The notes beneath the pieces were generated by a model. The model saw only the letters and a list, made by a program, of their open reading frames with translations, was not told where the DNA came from and made no database searches. Positions 1 to 8,369 of a stretch of 32,891 bases of DNA are shown here, piece by piece. Every line of letters begins with the position of its first letter. The stretch's first letter is position 1. The translations under genes and the position numbers were made by a program. Source of the stretch: an uncultured Ignavibacteria bacterium (GTDB lineage: Bacteria > Bacteroidota > Ignavibacteria > Kapaibacteriales > UBA2268); assembly GCA_903862655.1 (NCBI GenBank), contig CAIOZA010000007.1:1-32891 (forward strand), read 5' to 3'.

Positions 1-150
1 AAATATAAACCATTTCTAAGGAAATGTTTTCAATCTTTAGTAGATTGCAAATGGTTTTCCGCTCCAATCGTTGCATTGGGCAAGAAGAGGGAAATTCTTC
101 ATTTGTTTGGTCATTCCTCATTCCTCATTGGTCATTGATCATTGAAAAAC

Positions 151-222
151 AGCTACGTAGTAGCTTACTGTTTGTAGAAATAAATAAAACAACACTAATC
201 AAAGCTCCTTAGGAGCGACCTG
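151..222. repeat. Two related short palindromic repeat units
   Basis: Two units align to each other about 52 bases apart. The first (151-170) reads AGCTACGTAGTAGCTTACTG and the second (203-222) reads AGCTCCTTAGGAGCGACCTG. Each begins with a small inverted repeat (AGCTA/TAGCT, GCTCC/GGAGC) and ends in CTG; the first continues into TTTGTAGAAA. They look like divergent copies of a REP-like palindromic element. No transposase is nearby, so which gene family mobilises them cannot be said. Confidence 0.5.
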
Positions 223-284
223 AAAAAATGATATCTCCGATGCAATTTGATTTTCTCTGTGGTTCTCTCAACTATATTCAAAAA

Positions 285-357
285 ATTACACAGAGGTTCA
301 CAGAGGAATACAAGAGTTGCACAGAGCAATGCAAAACTCCGTGGCTCTCTGTGTAAT
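285..357 (+). repeat. 73-bp CACAGAG/CTCTGTG hairpin repeat, copy A
   Basis: The element is bounded by an 11-bp inverted repeat, ATTACACAGAG at 285-295 and CTCTGTGTAAT at 347-357. Inside it repeats CACAGAG in the left half and CTCTGTG-like words in the right half. A further CTCTGTGG word lies just outside at about 254-262. The reverse complement of 32808-32880 matches it at about 65 of 73 positions by eye, without gaps. It is therefore a dispersed repeat, with the second copy inverted at the other end of the window. Confidence 0.85.
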
Positions 358-399
358 TGTATTTTTAAGATTAAAATTTGAAAAACGAAAAAACTCAAC

Positions 400-531
400 G
401 CAATTGATGCAAAAGTGCAATCACAAAAATTAGTTATTTGAAAAATAAGTAGGTTAGAGGAATCTTACATAGCTCTTTATTCATTAATATAGTGCAAATA
501 GTGCAAATTACCGATGCAAATAATGCAATCT
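400..531. repeat. Short TGCAA-type repeats beside copy A
   Basis: GCAATTGATGCAA and GTGCAATC occur at 401-422. At 491-531 there are degenerate 9-bp units: AGTGCAAAT twice, then ATGCAAATA and ATGCAATCT. The same 9-mer, as its complement GATTGCATT, is present in three tandem copies at 32742-32768 beside the inverted copy of the hairpin repeat. The pairing of the two repeat types is thus conserved at both ends. Confidence 0.65.
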
Positions 532-584
532 TTTTGAAAGTTGGACTCAAAGTTTGGAATAAAGGTTTATAGACGTAAAAGCAC

Positions 585-620
585 AAAAAAAAGAGTCAGG
601 AAAATTATCCTAACTCTTTT
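585..620 (-). terminator. Rho-independent terminator after tRNA-Asn
   Basis: Read on the minus strand, AAAAGAGTTAGGA pairs with TCCTGACTCTTTT around a short A/T loop, and a run of T follows. It lies directly 3' of the tRNA and suggests the tRNA is transcribed alone. Confidence 0.8.
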
Positions 621-628
621 ATTCTTTG

Positions 629-702
629 CTCCTGAGCACGGACTTGAACCGCGGACCCTCTGATTAACAGTCAGATGCTCTAACCAGCTGAGCTACTCAG
701 GA
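629..702 (-). tRNA. tRNA-Asn (anticodon GTT)
   Basis: The minus strand folds into a complete 74-nt cloverleaf. The acceptor arms are TCCTGAG and CTCAGGA with discriminator G. The D arm is GCTC/GAGC, the anticodon stem TCTGA/TCAGA holds the loop CTGTTAA (anticodon GTT, asparagine), and the T arm is CGCGG/CCGTG with loop TTCAAGT. The 3' CCA is not encoded. A terminator follows immediately downstream on the same strand. Confidence 0.97.
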
Positions 703-940
703 ATTTTAGAGTTACAAAATTAGTTATTTTTTTCAATATTTCAAAAATTATTTTTAATAAACTAAATAATAAATATTTTTGACCGAATTTTGACAATTTC
801 CTTGTCCCCTATTTCATTCACTTAACAATTCATTCATTATTTTTCAATTTTTGTTAAAAATTTTAAGTAAAATTTTGTAAATTACATTGCAGCATAAAGC
901 GTTATTCGCTTTCAAAATTAACAAATACAAAATTTTATTT

Positions 941-3900
941 ATGGTAAAAAAGCTCATAAGATTAGTTTTATTATCTTTACTGTTGTCGTTGCCGCTATAT
1001 CCACAGATAGTTACGCCGTTATTTAACTATAACACCAATGAGATATCACAAGCTAAATTTTTCTATGATAAAGATTTATTCAGTAAATCACGACAATTAC
1101 TCGAACACGCTATTAAAAACTATTCTGATCCAATAGGAATTGACAAAGCCGTCATGATGCAGGCAATTATTGATGCATCCTACGGAAATTTTACTCTGAG
1201 TGACAAAGCACTTGAGAAATTAATTATTGATGATAAGTACAGTCCTTACAGGGCTGATGCGGCTATGCTGAGAGCCTATCTTGCATTCGATCAGAAAGAT
1301 TTTAAAAATTCTGAAAAGTTATTTTCCCTCGCTAAAACAATAGCTGATGATGAATTCAGACTTAAAGGCGAAGATAAATTCAGTGAGCTATCCAATAATG
1401 CTCTGTACTGGCGTGCTGTTTCACTTACTCAAAGTGGGCATTACCAGGATGCACAGCCACTATTTGAGGAATGCTTTTCCAAATATCCAAATGGAAAATA
1501 TGCTGACGATGCTTTATTTGCTTTGGGTATGTCTGCAGAAGTTAATCGTCAGTATGAAATTGCAATAAATTATTTCAGAACATTGCAAAAGAAATATCCA
1601 TATTCTAACTCGGTCATAGCTTCGAGAATTAGAGAAGTAAATGATAATCTTATTCTTCGTGATGCCATATCTGCATTGATTACAATCGAAAGTACGAATA
1701 ATATTATCAAACATATATACGCTAAGGATTCTACTGGCTTAAAATATGAATCTCAGAGTTATTTTGATTTTGCTCAAGAAGAAGTACTCTACCTTCGTGG
1801 GGAAGCCTACAATCTGGCGGCAAATTACGAACAATCCGAATCGTTCCTACATGGCTTTCTCGAAACTTTTACAAATTCAACTCTAACTAACTATGTGAGA
1901 CTTGGCTATGCATGGTCACTGCTGAATCAAAATAGAAATGAAGAAGCCGTTAAAGTATATGAAACTGTTATCGGATCAAAAGATCAAACTGAATCGAGAG
2001 TTATTGCATTAGCAGAATTATACAAAGCAATTGCTATCAAAAGAAATGGCGATGTAGAAACTGCGCAAAAGGATCTTGCAAATTTAACTTCTCTTTCTGA
2101 TTTTCCATATTTGGCTCAGGCATTGCTTGAGCTAGGACAAATCTACTATGAGAAAAGTGAATACGAAAAAGCTGTAAAAGCCTTAGACAGAGCTGAAAGA
2201 GAAGCCACTGAAGCACTTGTGCAGGTTAGGATTCAACTTCTTCTGGGTGCTTCTAATCTCGAACTGAAACGTTGGGACAAAGCTATAAAGCCATACAAGA
2301 CAGCTGAACAGATCGCACTGAAGAGTTCTCATATCTTCATGCCTCAAAAGGATGTTTATATCAGCGAAGCAAGGCTTAAACTTGGCATTACATTCGTAAA
2401 AAATTCAAGGAATTCCGAAGCCATTCCTCCACTTCTAGCTTATTTATCTGAAAATAAAAATGGCAGAAGAAATGATGAAGCATTGTTCTGGATATCAGAA
2501 GCTTATTACAGGATAGATTTACTCAATAATGCAATTGAAAAGTACTCGTCATTGCTTGAGCTTTATCCTTCAAGCACCTACAAAGAAGATGCACTTTACG
2601 GACTGGGTTGGTCTTATTTTAGGCTGAAGAATTTCAATAAATCATCCGAAACATTCGAGACAATGATAAGGGAATTTCCTGATACTAAGTACGCCATGGA
2701 AGTTCTTACAAGACAGGCGGATGGATACTATGTTACCAGGAACTTCCGCAAGGCAGTTGATACATACAGAAAAGCAGCTCTGCACTCGCCAAACACAGAA
2801 GAAGGTCAATATAGTGCCTATCAACTTGCTCACGCTCTATATCAAATGGGGAGCTATGAAGAAGCAATCTCCGCGATGCTGTCTTTTGTCCGTTCCTATC
2901 CTAAATCTGCTTATGCCCCTAACTCATTGTATTTAACCGGCTGGATACGTTTCCAGCAGAAGAAATATCTCGAAGCAATCGATGATTTCAGATTCCTGTT
3001 GCAGGCTTATCCGCAGAGTGTACTCGTGCCAAGGGCCCACTTCGCAATAGCAGATGGCTACTATAACATCGAGAATTATGAACAGGCTCTGAAAGAATAT
3101 AATCTTATCGTTGACGAATACTCGAATAGTTCATTAGCTCCTGATGCCGTCAAAGGTATGCAATACTGCTACAATGCGCTTGGCAAACCAGATGAAGCAT
3201 TTAAAATAGCAGATAAATATATTGCATCTAACCCAACATCCCCTTTTGCTGCTGAGTTTGTATTTAAAAAAGGAGAGATGTTCTTCAATGGTAAGAATTT
3301 CAATGATGCTATCAATGAATATGATAATTTTATAAAGAAATATCCTGATAATGATAAGAATGCTGAAGCCATGTACTGGATGGGCAAGAGTTATATCAGC
3401 CTGAACGATCTTCCGAATGCAGAAAAAACATTCAGAAGTGTTATAAATAAATACGGTAAAAGTGACTTTGCACCACTAAGTATGCTGGAGCTAGGTCTAA
3501 TAAAAAAGCAAACTGCTGATATTAGTGCAGCAGATTCCATCTTAGTTCTTATTTCTAAGAATTATCCCGACAATCCAATTTCAGCTCAGGCAGGTTATGA
3601 AAGAGCTTCCATAAAATTCTCGATGGGAGACACACTTGGGGCTGTAGAGATTTTCAGAAGTGTTTACAAGCAATACCCGAATCAGGAATATGGGGAACAG
3701 AGCTCTTACAGAATAGCGATGTTTTTCCGAATTAAAGGCTGGTTGGATTCTGCAGTTGTAGAATTTCAGAAATTGATTCATTCAAATCTTAATCCTGCTT
3801 TATCAGCTGAGTCACAGTACAGAATTGGTGAAATCAAAATGAGACAAGAGAAGCTGGAAGATGCGGTAACAGCGTTCATTTCAGTTAAAGAAAATTTTGC

Positions 3901-4069
3901 AGGCATTGAGGACTGGTTTACTCTGGCATTACTAAATATGGGTGAGTGTTATGAAAGGCTTCAACAAAATGAGAAAGCAATAGAAACATATCAGGCAATA
4001 TCAACACTGAGACCTGATGACGATTTCGGCAAAACAGCAAAAAGAAGACTGAAACAATTAGAAAAATAA
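941..4069 (+). CDS. Large exported tetratricopeptide-repeat protein
   Basis: This is a 1042-residue protein of an N-terminal signal peptide (about residues 1-22, MVKKLIRL then a Leu-rich core ending in YPQ) followed by TPR-type helical repeats over almost its full length. Repeat units show the pattern A-x-Y-x-x-G-x-x-Y with recurring YP-S/N-S-xx-A-x-x-A-L-Y at the inter-repeat turn, resembling TPR_6/YbgF-like periplasmic repeats. The frame is open from a TTG at 887, but the ATG at 941 starts cleanly at the signal peptide and is preferred. It lacks a lipobox cysteine, so it is probably periplasmic or attached to the outer membrane by partners. It heads a five-gene co-directional run; the next gene, an outer-membrane barrel, follows after 28 bases. 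TPR proteins are scaffolds; its exact partner is an inference from this context. Confidence 0.88.
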   Translation: MVKKLIRLVLLSLLLSLPLYPQIVTPLFNYNTNEISQAKFFYDKDLFSKSRQLLEHAIKNYSDPIGIDKAVMMQAIIDASYGNFTLSDKALEKLIIDDKYSPYRADAAMLRAYLAFDQKDFKNSEKLFSLAKTIADDEFRLKGEDKFSELSNNALYWRAVSLTQSGHYQDAQPLFEECFSKYPNGKYADDALFALGMSAEVNRQYEIAINYFRTLQKKYPYSNSVIASRIREVNDNLILRDAISALITIESTNNIIKHIYAKDSTGLKYESQSYFDFAQEEVLYLRGEAYNLAANYEQSESFLHGFLETFTNSTLTNYVRLGYAWSLLNQNRNEEAVKVYETVIGSKDQTESRVIALAELYKAIAIKRNGDVETAQKDLANLTSLSDFPYLAQALLELGQIYYEKSEYEKAVKALDRAEREATEALVQVRIQLLLGASNLELKRWDKAIKPYKTAEQIALKSSHIFMPQKDVYISEARLKLGITFVKNSRNSEAIPPLLAYLSENKNGRRNDEALFWISEAYYRIDLLNNAIEKYSSLLELYPSSTYKEDALYGLGWSYFRLKNFNKSSETFETMIREFPDTKYAMEVLTRQADGYYVTRNFRKAVDTYRKAALHSPNTEEGQYSAYQLAHALYQMGSYEEAISAMLSFVRSYPKSAYAPNSLYLTGWIRFQQKKYLEAIDDFRFLLQAYPQSVLVPRAHFAIADGYYNIENYEQALKEYNLIVDEYSNSSLAPDAVKGMQYCYNALGKPDEAFKIADKYIASNPTSPFAAEFVFKKGEMFFNGKNFNDAINEYDNFIKKYPDNDKNAEAMYWMGKSYISLNDLPNAEKTFRSVINKYGKSDFAPLSMLELGLIKKQTADISAADSILVLISKNYPDNPISAQAGYERASIKFSMGDTLGAVEIFRSVYKQYPNQEYGEQSSYRIAMFFRIKGWLDSAVVEFQKLIHSNLNPALSAESQYRIGEIKMRQEKLEDAVTAFISVKENFAGIEDWFTLALLNMGECYERLQQNEKAIETYQAISTLRPDDDFGKTAKRRLKQLEK

Positions 4070-4097
4070 ACGTGCAATAAAGACTAAATTTATTAAA

Positions 4098-5702
4098 ATG
4101 AAATTGAATTATCTATATCGATTAATACTATTTACGATAACTCTGTCTGGTCAGATTTTCGGACAGACATCGTCACCGACACCTGCTCCGGAAGAATCCC
4201 AGGCTAAGCCACTTGAATTGCCCAATTACGTTATCGAAGGTAAGGGGCAAATCAATGTACAATCCGGAATAAAACAATTTTCGGATAAGATCAATAAGTT
4301 GACACAATCTGAGCTTGATTCTATTAATTCACTACAGAAAGAGCAAACAATACTACTGCCACCGAAGGAACTACCTTTAAAAATTATGAGTATTTTTAAA
4401 AGTGATGGTTTTATTAGAGCTGGCATTGGAACTTATCTGACTCCTAATGCAGAATTTGGTTATGACTTCGGAATTGACAGATATAATCTTTTTGCAAATG
4501 CAGGAATCGATGCTTCACAAGGTCACATTGACAACTCCGGATACTTTAGAACTTTTGCCAAAATTAACTCAGAATATATCGCTCCCGATAAGTTTTTTAT
4601 ATTTGGAGGCAGCAAAACTACCACAAAGTTTGATCTGGGATACGATAAATTTAAGCTATATGCAATTTCTTCGGCTCCCGAAAGAACATCATTCAATTTT
4701 GATCTTAATATCAACAGCACTGGATCTTATGATGGCTTTGATTTTTCCACCGGTGGCGGTTACCGTATATTGTCACTAGGGGGAAACAGCGCTAAGACAG
4801 ACAACAACATCAAAGTATATTTAGACTTAAAAAACAACTGGAAGGATTTTCTTATTGGTGGGAGATTAAATCTTGATTTCCATTCTCTAAACGGCATCGG
4901 AATGAATTTTATGGAATTCCTTTTGAACGGAAAATATTTTAAGGATAACCTTTCATTCTTCGGAGAAGGTGGTTTCCAATTTGCCAGTGGAAGTGCTAAT
5001 GCAACCTTAGCCAATTTCCTGTTTGATATCAGAGCTGAACTCAAGCAAGATAATTACTTCAGCTATAAAGCCTCTATTAAAAATTACATGAGTCAGAATA
5101 ATTATATTAGTGCATACTCCGCCAATCCTTATCTGTCCGATTCATTATTCTTTGACTTCGGTCGCAATCTTGATTTGAAAGTAAATGCTTACTATCGGCC
5201 TGATGAATACTATAACTTTAGTGCAGGTCTTTTGTATTCTTTCGGAACAAGAACACCCTATTATTCAAATGCAGATACTTCTACTTTTGTGATTATGTAT
5301 GCCAATACTAATAGAATGGCATTATTCAGCGAAGGTGAAATACATTTGTCAAAATCTGATTTGTTAATCTATAACTTTCAGTACAGTCTCTGGTCATTAT
5401 CGGGATACACCCTACCCTATGATATCCCTCTCAAATTAAATATTAGCTATAACCGCATTTGGTATGAAACTTTATCTTCTAGTATATCATTAACTTATGT
5501 TTCACCAAGATATGCCGATGATAAAAATATTACAGAGCTAGAAAGCTTTGTAGATTTATCGTTGTTCATTGAATATAAGCTTAATAGCAAGTTTGATGTG
5601 TTTATCAAAATGAATAATCTTTTAAATCAAAATATCTATATTTGGAATAATTATAAAGAAAGAGATATATTTCTGTCTGCAGGAATTCTTTTAAAGTTCT
5701 AA
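4098..5702 (+). CDS. Outer-membrane beta-barrel protein, TonB-receptor-like without plug
   Basis: The 534-residue product has a signal peptide (about residues 1-22, ending IFGQ). A short Pro-rich linker containing PNYVIEGKG at about residue 42 follows, then roughly 430 residues of alternating aromatic/polar strands typical of a transmembrane barrel. The C-terminus (MNNLLNQNIYIWNNYKERD, then G-I-L-L-K-F) resembles the last strand of TonB-dependent receptors, with a terminal Phe suited to BAM-mediated insertion. No plug or carboxypeptidase-like domain is present, which is unlike a normal TonB receptor. It sits between the TPR gene and genes for a SPOR protein and a TonB-like protein. An envelope complex is the likely setting; the substrate is unknown. 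Confidence 0.8.
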   Translation: MKLNYLYRLILFTITLSGQIFGQTSSPTPAPEESQAKPLELPNYVIEGKGQINVQSGIKQFSDKINKLTQSELDSINSLQKEQTILLPPKELPLKIMSIFKSDGFIRAGIGTYLTPNAEFGYDFGIDRYNLFANAGIDASQGHIDNSGYFRTFAKINSEYIAPDKFFIFGGSKTTTKFDLGYDKFKLYAISSAPERTSFNFDLNINSTGSYDGFDFSTGGGYRILSLGGNSAKTDNNIKVYLDLKNNWKDFLIGGRLNLDFHSLNGIGMNFMEFLLNGKYFKDNLSFFGEGGFQFASGSANATLANFLFDIRAELKQDNYFSYKASIKNYMSQNNYISAYSANPYLSDSLFFDFGRNLDLKVNAYYRPDEYYNFSAGLLYSFGTRTPYYSNADTSTFVIMYANTNRMALFSEGEIHLSKSDLLIYNFQYSLWSLSGYTLPYDIPLKLNISYNRIWYETLSSSISLTYVSPRYADDKNITELESFVDLSLFIEYKLNSKFDVFIKMNNLLNQNIYIWNNYKERDIFLSAGILLKF

Positions 5703-5746
5703 AAATTAGTTAATTTTGCAATAGCTAACATTGGGATCTAAAAATA

Positions 5747-7252
5747 ATGGCAATAATGGATGATAGTATTTTAAAGCCGGAAGAAGTATATGGCAATTTC
5801 GAGCCATCTCCCGATGAATCGCAGGAATCATTTCTGCTCAATGAAGCAGATACATATCCTGGTGAGTTGCCTTATGTTCCAACTGACGACGAACCGGTTA
5901 TTACCGATGAACATGTTGAGATTGCTACTGAAAACATTCCACTTGAAGAAGAACCCACAACTGATGATGACGCGGGTGAAACTTGGGATTTGTTCGAAGA
6001 TGAATCAGGTATCCCTTCTCAGGAGGATGTTTTAAAAGAAGCAGAAGAAATTGAATCACAGGATATAGCTAGGTTTAACGAATTGGTTAAAGCCGAAGAG
6101 GATGAGAACATTCCACCTCCAATTCATAATGAAATTGGATCTGAGGAACTAGATCCTTCTTCAAGAGTATCATACGAATTAGAGTCTAATGACACCAAAA
6201 TTGATGACGATTTTGTCCCTCAAATTTCAGGAGACGAAGTTTTAGAGCTTGATAACGACCTAAAGACAATACTGGAAGGCGATCTGAATGATGCAAAAAA
6301 TCGAAAACCATTAAAAAAGAAAGTTTCCGAACCGGAGTTTGATGAACAGAAAAATCAAGAAGGATTAGCAACGTTTCGTTCAGTTGATGATCTCGGTGCT
6401 TCCGATATGATTGATATATCTGCAATTGCAGCAGAACACCCATCAACATTTTTAATTCAGGAAGATGATGTTACTCAAATGAATGCATCCTTCTCTCAAA
6501 ATGTAGCTGAAGAGACAATTACTCAAGAACAACCAATTACAATATTGGAAACTGAAGCTGATCTCAAAAAAGTACTTAAGAAGGAAAAGGAAATAAAGAA
6601 ACCTAAAAAGGAAAAAGCTGCAAAAAAACCATTTCCAGTAATACCTTTTTTAATATATGCTGGAGCAATTCTAATACCGCTGCTGTTAATGGCTGGAACA
6701 TATTTGTATTTCAATTCAATGAAATTGGCAAAACTGAATAATACTATCTTTAAAATAAATAAAGCTCAAACAGCATTGCCATCAAAAGTAATCGCAAAAG
6801 ATACTTTAGTTGTTAAAAAAGAAATTAGGAAAGATACAATTGCCGAAATCATTAAACCTGAACTACTTAAGGTTGAAGAAAAATCCGTTCCTAAAAAGGC
6901 GATAGTTAAAAATCCAATCCAGTCGGTAACTAAAAATACAGCTGAAAGTCCCATAATTTCTGTCAAAAAATCAACTAATCCAAAAGTTGAAAAAACGCAC
7001 GTTCAACCGACTATGGCACCAAAGAATGAGATTTATCAGATTGAACTCTATTCTACACCATCAATAGAAGATGCTGAGATTTGGATGAATAAGCTTAAAA
7101 AGAGAAGTATAAGCGCAACCCTTCAAATTCAAAAAATTAGAGGGATATCAGTTTATAAAATAAGGTGCGGTTACTTCAAATCAAGGCAGGAAGCTCAGGA
7201 ATCTGCAATTAAATTAGGATTTTCACGTTCTTGGATAGACAGGATTAAATAA
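5747..7252 (+). CDS. Inner-membrane SPOR-domain protein with long acidic cytoplasmic region
   Basis: This 501-residue protein has three clear parts. Residues 1-270 are very acidic (Asp/Glu/Pro-rich) and probably disordered. A Lys-rich patch at about 274-294 precedes a single membrane span at about 297-322, so the positive-inside rule puts the N-terminus in the cytoplasm. A Lys/Pro-rich linker leads to a C-terminal SPOR domain at about 427-501 (starting YQIELYSTPS, with YKIRCGYF in the middle). SPOR domains bind glycan strands lacking stem peptides, usually at the division site. The gene lies 44 bases after the barrel gene. The combination suggests a protein linking cytoplasm, peptidoglycan and outer membrane, but no specific function can be named. 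Confidence 0.85.
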   Translation: MAIMDDSILKPEEVYGNFEPSPDESQESFLLNEADTYPGELPYVPTDDEPVITDEHVEIATENIPLEEEPTTDDDAGETWDLFEDESGIPSQEDVLKEAEEIESQDIARFNELVKAEEDENIPPPIHNEIGSEELDPSSRVSYELESNDTKIDDDFVPQISGDEVLELDNDLKTILEGDLNDAKNRKPLKKKVSEPEFDEQKNQEGLATFRSVDDLGASDMIDISAIAAEHPSTFLIQEDDVTQMNASFSQNVAEETITQEQPITILETEADLKKVLKKEKEIKKPKKEKAAKKPFPVIPFLIYAGAILIPLLLMAGTYLYFNSMKLAKLNNTIFKINKAQTALPSKVIAKDTLVVKKEIRKDTIAEIIKPELLKVEEKSVPKKAIVKNPIQSVTKNTAESPIISVKKSTNPKVEKTHVQPTMAPKNEIYQIELYSTPSIEDAEIWMNKLKKRSISATLQIQKIRGISVYKIRCGYFKSRQEAQESAIKLGFSRSWIDRIK

Positions 7253-7303
7253 ATATAGTTTTTTAACTTAAATAGTTGGGGAGCATTTCTGGGGGGGAAA
7301 GCC

Positions 7304-8086
7304 ATGTATGTTCCATACAGAGAAGATAATCAGGTAAATATAAAGTTCAGAATTCCTTGGGATAAACAGACAGCCAGAGGTTTTGGTATAGCTTTAGCTA
7401 TAACCATAATTCTATTATTGCTCATCACTGTCACAAAATACACTACTCCATATAACAAGTATAGTGACCAGAATCTTATACCACTTGAAATGATTAATTT
7501 TGGTCCCGGCGACGGAACTGGAGCGAGCAAAGGAAATTTATCAAAAGAGGGTGCCGCGCATAAAGGATCTAGAACATTGTCTGATCTTGAAGATGCTAGC
7601 GTTGCCGCACAATTCAGTAAAAGCCCAAAATCACCTGTTAGCGATCCTGAAAATTATTCCAAACACACAGCTATAGCAGATGCTTCCTCCGGAGAAAAAT
7701 CCACCAAGAATCCACTCGATGGAAATGCAGGTAAAAATGTTGGAGCATTGACTGGGCAACCTGAGGGTACAGGAACAGGTAAAATAGGTTTTGGACCAGG
7801 TGCAGGCGAAGGTTTAGGAGATATCGAATGGGGTGGTGGTGGAAACAGAACTGTCCTTTTCAAGAAGTTGCCCAAATATCCTCCGGGAATAAACACTCAA
7901 GCCCAGATCAGAATCAAATTCACTGTGTCTTCTGAGGGACAGGTAATTACAATGTACCCACTTCAAAAAGGCGATCCGATTCTTGAACGTGCAGCTATGG
8001 AAGCATTGAGATTATGGAAATTTAACAGACTAAGAGATAACAGAGAGATGTTCGGGGTTATTACATTTACTTTCAGGTTGAGTTAA
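7304..8086 (+). CDS. TonB-like energy transducer
   Basis: The 260-residue product has an N-terminal membrane anchor (about residues 25-47), a Gly/Ser-rich linker instead of the usual Pro/Lys-rich one, and a C-terminal TonB domain (about 187-260). That domain shows the family pattern: LPKYPPG, then RIKFTVSSEGQV, then LERAAMEALRLWKF. TonB proteins use proton motive force delivered by ExbB/ExbD to open outer-membrane receptors; no exbB or exbD is present in this window. The start ATG is preceded by a run of seven G followed by AAAGCC (7291-7303), an unusual purine-rich leader that may serve as the ribosome-binding site. The stop codon overlaps the ATG of the next small gene. It could serve the barrel protein two genes upstream. 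Confidence 0.85.
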   Translation: MYVPYREDNQVNIKFRIPWDKQTARGFGIALAITIILLLLITVTKYTTPYNKYSDQNLIPLEMINFGPGDGTGASKGNLSKEGAAHKGSRTLSDLEDASVAAQFSKSPKSPVSDPENYSKHTAIADASSGEKSTKNPLDGNAGKNVGALTGQPEGTGTGKIGFGPGAGEGLGDIEWGGGGNRTVLFKKLPKYPPGINTQAQIRIKFTVSSEGQVITMYPLQKGDPILERAAMEALRLWKFNRLRDNREMFGVITFTFRLS

Positions 8087-8265
8087 TGAATGTCGATGGA
8101 ATAATTCACTTTTTTATCAATCTACCAACCTATGGGAAAGTAATAATTATAGTATTACTCGTACTAATATTCTTTTCAATAATAAAGAAATTTCTAAAAT
8201 TCGCAATCTTATTAGCTGTCCTCGTGGTTCTTGTACTTCTTATTCTGCGTTTGTTATTAAATTAA
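8086..8265 (+). CDS. 59-residue hydrophobic membrane protein, translationally coupled
   Basis: An ATG at 8086 overlaps the TAA of the TonB-like gene (TAATG) and opens a 59-codon frame ending at TAA 8263-8265. The peptide begins MNVDGIIHFFINLPTYGK. One hydrophobic stretch (VIIIVLLVLIFFSII) is followed by KKFLKF and a second (AILLAVLVVLVLLILRLLL), fitting two membrane helices separated by a short basic loop. The stop/start overlap and the membrane-protein composition argue that it is real and made together with the TonB-like protein. No family is recognised. It may be an accessory subunit of the module. Confidence 0.7.
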   Translation: MNVDGIIHFFINLPTYGKVIIIVLLVLIFFSIIKKFLKFAILLAVLVVLVLLILRLLLN

Positions 8266-8266
8266 T

Positions 8267-8307
8267 AAAAAGACTCACAGATAATTATTCTCATCAGAGT
8301 TTTTTTC
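8267..8307 (+). terminator. Possible terminator after the envelope gene cluster
   Basis: AAAAAGACTC and CAGAGTTTTTTT flank a 20-base A/T-rich loop and could form an imperfect stem ending in a T run. The pairing has a bulge and a long loop, so this is only a plausible site for ending the five-gene transcript before ugd. Confidence 0.4.
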
Positions 8308-8369
8308 CTATTTTTGTTATTGATTAATTATTGGATTTTGGACATCTGTCTTAATTTTTTGGAGAATAA

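Larger units (their letters stand above)
1..628. other. Non-coding, repeat-rich stretch
   Basis: No convincing gene is present in these 628 bases. The open frames at 24-212 and 195-398 run through repeats and have no protein-like composition. The stretch holds tandem variants of TCATTCC/TCATTGG near 110-143, two related short palindromic units near 151 and 203, a 73-bp CACAGAG hairpin at 285-357, and clusters of TGCAA motifs at 400-422 and 491-531. A tRNA terminator closes it at 585-620. The whole block reads as an intergenic landing zone for dispersed repeats. Confidence 0.7.

Noticed and set aside
24-398. Two short open frames (24-212 plus, 195-398 minus) as genes
   Set aside because: They lie entirely in repeats and palindromes, and their composition is not protein-like.
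840-886. Bacteroidota-type promoter (TTG and TAnnTTTG) before the TPR gene
   Set aside because: TTG words occur, but no properly spaced TAnnTTTG was found in the AT-rich stretch.
887-940. Upstream TTG start for the TPR protein
   Set aside because: It would add 18 residues before an otherwise normal signal peptide; the ATG at 941 fits better.
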